A stretch of 64,000 nucleotides of DNA from SURF-32 sp964648365 (GTDB taxonomy: Bacteria; Planctomycetota; Phycisphaerae; UBA1845), in NCBI GenBank assembly GCA_964648365.1, contig CAZYLK010000007.1, positions 1-64,000 of the forward strand, written 5' to 3'. Each line of letters begins with the position of its first letter. Within the stretch, counting starts at the first letter, position 1. Below are positions 63,412 to 64,000 of the stretch, one piece after another. A program made the translations under genes and the position numbers. Under the pieces are notes generated by a model. That model did not search any database. It was not told the DNA's origin and worked only from the letters and a program-made list of their open reading frames with translations.

Positions 63412-63922
63412 TTGCACTGATGATCCAAAAAATCCACCACAGCTTCTTTTTATGGCCCGCCAATCCAGGTTTGTCCGGGCTGGTGCGGCCTCGGCCGATA
63501 TTGCGTGTGTAATTATGGGGCGGACGGATCGCCGCCACCCGCGTTCCCGCGGTGCCTGCGGGGTGGGGCCGAGGAAATTCTTGGCCGATCGAATCAGGGT
63601 GTTGACTTTGCCCCTGCTTTGTGATCAAATAGGTGTCCCGACGGGGTTCGAGCCGCATCGGCAACAGGTGTTTGCCGGGCGGATTCGGCGAGATGGAGTG
63701 GGAAAGATGCTCTCCCTCGCAGATCCTCGCGGTCGCCTGTAGCCAGGGGATCCGGGCAGCGTGCTCGGCCACAAGACGAGGTGTCGAGACATCCATCAGC
63801 GCGTTTCGCACGATCAGCACTCAACGCGACCGATGGCTGAAGATTGCAGGCGGAAAGAAGCACATGTCCAAGCGCCGGATGCTCGTGAGGTGCGCGGACC
63901 ATTCGCTTAGGAGGGTGCCGTA
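63412..63922. other. Intergenic region with promoter and long leader
   Basis: No gene is supported in 511 bp. From 63631 on it looks like a leader of about 285 bases for the next gene, with small hairpins (CGGCAA/TTGCCG near 63658-63676, GGGA/TCCC near 63702-63718). Confidence 0.5.
63602..63630 (+). promoter_or_regulatory. Sigma-70-type promoter for the last gene
   Basis: TTGACT (63602-63607), exactly 17 bases, TCAAAT (63625-63630; 4/6). It lies 293 bases before the ATG at 63923, so the predicted transcript carries a long leader. Confidence 0.5.
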
Positions 63923-64000
63923 ATGAGGAAGATTCCTTCGCTGATCGCCGCTGTGGCGGTTGTGGGGCTCGTCGCAGGCGCGGCGGTTGCGCAGTCGGCC
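63923..64000 (+). CDS. Start of a secreted protein (cut by the window end)
   Basis: The first 26 codons read MRKIPSLIAAVAVVGLVAGA then AVAQSA: a basic start, a hydrophobic core and an AxA cleavage site, so a Sec signal peptide. A strong AGGAGG lies 8 bases upstream of the ATG. The rest lies outside the window; the style is like the two Cys-tail proteins. Confidence 0.75.
   Translation, partial: MRKIPSLIAAVAVVGLVAGAAVAQSA

Noticed and set aside
63640..63670. T-loop-like GGTTCGAGCC sequence suggesting a tRNA
   Set aside because: No acceptor stem or anticodon arm can be drawn around it.

Overview
The window looks like chromosomal DNA of a Planctomycetota bacterium (inference). The grounds are high GC, many large secreted proteins of unknown function, DUF1573 and DUF4159 proteins, CxxCGY-type zinc ribbons, an NxxGxxxAF-type propeller protein and an ECF sigma factor with a zinc-finger partner. 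No rRNA or complete tRNA gene, CRISPR array or transposase is visible. One 100-N assembly gap (8162-8261) sits inside a 47-bp tandem repeat, so the window is a scaffold and not one continuous contig.

Layout. 0.3-10 kb: a PilZ-receiver-Hpt-like regulator, then exported or membrane proteins of unknown role (NEW3-like, DUF1573, VWA), interrupted by the repeat/gap. 10-18 kb: small membrane proteins, an Hsp20-Lon protein-quality operon, panB (pantothenate synthesis), a DUF151 bifunctional nuclease and a GHMP kinase. 18-21 kb: a 1051-residue DUF4159 protein.

21-42 kb is a glycan region: wecB-type epimerase; a tightly packed cassette (Gfo/Idh/MocA oxidoreductase, DegT aminotransferase, NodB deacetylase, GT2, FAD oxidoreductase, GT39-like membrane transferase); an exported GH38-like mannosidase; two more membrane transferases on the minus strand, one of them GC-poor; an acyltransferase-3/SGNH fusion with a membrane partner; ruvX; and manC (GDP-mannose supply). 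The cassette has the same kinds of step as the Arn (aminoarabinose) route: amination, transfer to a polyprenyl carrier, deacylation, and transfer by a multi-pass membrane enzyme.

42-46 kb: a UvrD/PcrA helicase and a cluster of toxin-antitoxin-like genes, partly decayed. 46-58 kb: exported proteins, a DUF4143 ATPase, another membrane transferase, a GspE/PilB ATPase, an ECF sigma/anti-sigma pair, a retropepsin-like protein and myo-inositol-1-phosphate synthase. 57.6-60 kb: two secreted proteins with unrelated bodies but almost the same 8-cysteine C-terminal tail, the second followed by tandem terminators. 60.7-64 kb: tadA, fbp, an orphan DNA methyltransferase and the first 26 codons of another secreted protein behind a long leader.

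The most interesting items are the Arn-like cassette, two families of reusable C-terminal tails on secreted proteins, a regulator whose Hpt domain has Arg in place of the phospho-histidine, an SGNH domain without its nucleophile, and a dispersed palindromic repeat family.
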